A stretch of DNA of 22,710 nt from CAZDCZ01 sp964504155 (GTDB lineage Bacteria > Bacteroidota > Bacteroidia > Bacteroidales > UBA12077), in assembly GCA_964504155.1 (NCBI GenBank), contig CAZDCZ010000053.1, positions 1 through 22,710 of the forward strand. The letters run 5' to 3'. The notes under the pieces were generated by a model. The model was not told the DNA's origin. It worked only from the letters and a program-made list of their open reading frames with translations, and searched no databases. A program made the position numbers and the translations under genes. This document shows, in pieces, positions 22,550-22,710 of the stretch. Numbering within the stretch: position 1 is the stretch's first letter; every line of letters begins with the position of its first letter.

Positions 22550-22710
22550 CACAAAATATATTTCAAAACATACAACAATTTATTTTCGAAATAAATTACT
22601 TCAATCTTAGCATACAAGTAGCTAAATATATAAACTATTAACTACTTCAAAAAAAACATTTATCCGGTCGAAAAAACAAGCAATCGCAACTGTCTAGGTA
22701 ACTTGTGAAA

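Overview
The window looks like a chromosomal segment of an AT-rich member of the Bacteroidota, probably a Bacteroidales or Marinilabiliales-type anaerobe (genus not determinable). Four things point there. The base composition is roughly 30% GC by eye. Shine-Dalgarno sequences are absent in front of almost every gene. Several promoters carry the Bacteroidota -7 element TAnnTTTG. The gene neighbourhoods LemA/TPM/TPM and alaS/M23/MerR/Nif3/zinc-ribbon are, from memory, typical of this phylum. No tRNA, rRNA, CRISPR array, intact transposase or phage gene was seen.

Layout. 1-267: non-coding, with three small GC-rich hairpins that look like a dispersed extragenic repeat. 268-2747 (+): an oligopeptide-type solute-binding lipoprotein overlapping a BadF/NagK-type sugar kinase by 4 bases. 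2820-3572 (+): a LytTR response regulator with no histidine kinase beside it. 3573-4019: non-coding, with an unusually GC-rich patch. 4020-5099 (-): a secreted beta-lactamase-fold protein whose catalytic serine is replaced by glutamate. 5241-6584 (-): a membrane-anchored protein of twelve TPR repeats. 6585-6993: degenerate extragenic repeats and a strong terminator. 6994-9003 (-): urocanate hydratase of the long type, without other histidine-degradation genes. 9320-11276 (+): a LemA/TPM/TPM membrane operon. 11510-13383 (-): a coiled-coil zinc-ribbon protein and a Nif3-family metalloprotein, 2 bases apart. 13525-17414 (-): a likely operon read as M23 peptidase, M23 peptidase, PQQ-type beta-propeller, MerR-family regulator. 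17569-20187 (+): alanyl-tRNA synthetase. 20257-21462 (-): a class I/II aminotransferase with a rare, near-perfect Shine-Dalgarno. 21615-22484 (-): a ChaN-like protein. The last 226 bases are non-coding.

How the genes work together. Most of the window is housekeeping (alaS, Nif3, zinc ribbon, aminotransferase, hutU) mixed with envelope functions. The two tandem M23 proteins and the propeller protein probably act in the periplasm on or near peptidoglycan. The binding protein and kinase could form an uptake or recycling pair for a peptide-linked amino sugar, but the permease is not here. LemA and the TPM proteins are membrane-associated and of unknown biochemical role.

I did not find a convincing new multi-gene system. 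The most specific anomalies are the Ser-to-Glu change in the beta-lactamase-fold protein, the palindrome that places a -7 promoter element on both strands between hutU and lemA, the solute-binding-protein/kinase overlap, and the GC-rich extragenic patches that may be remnants or members of dispersed repeat families.
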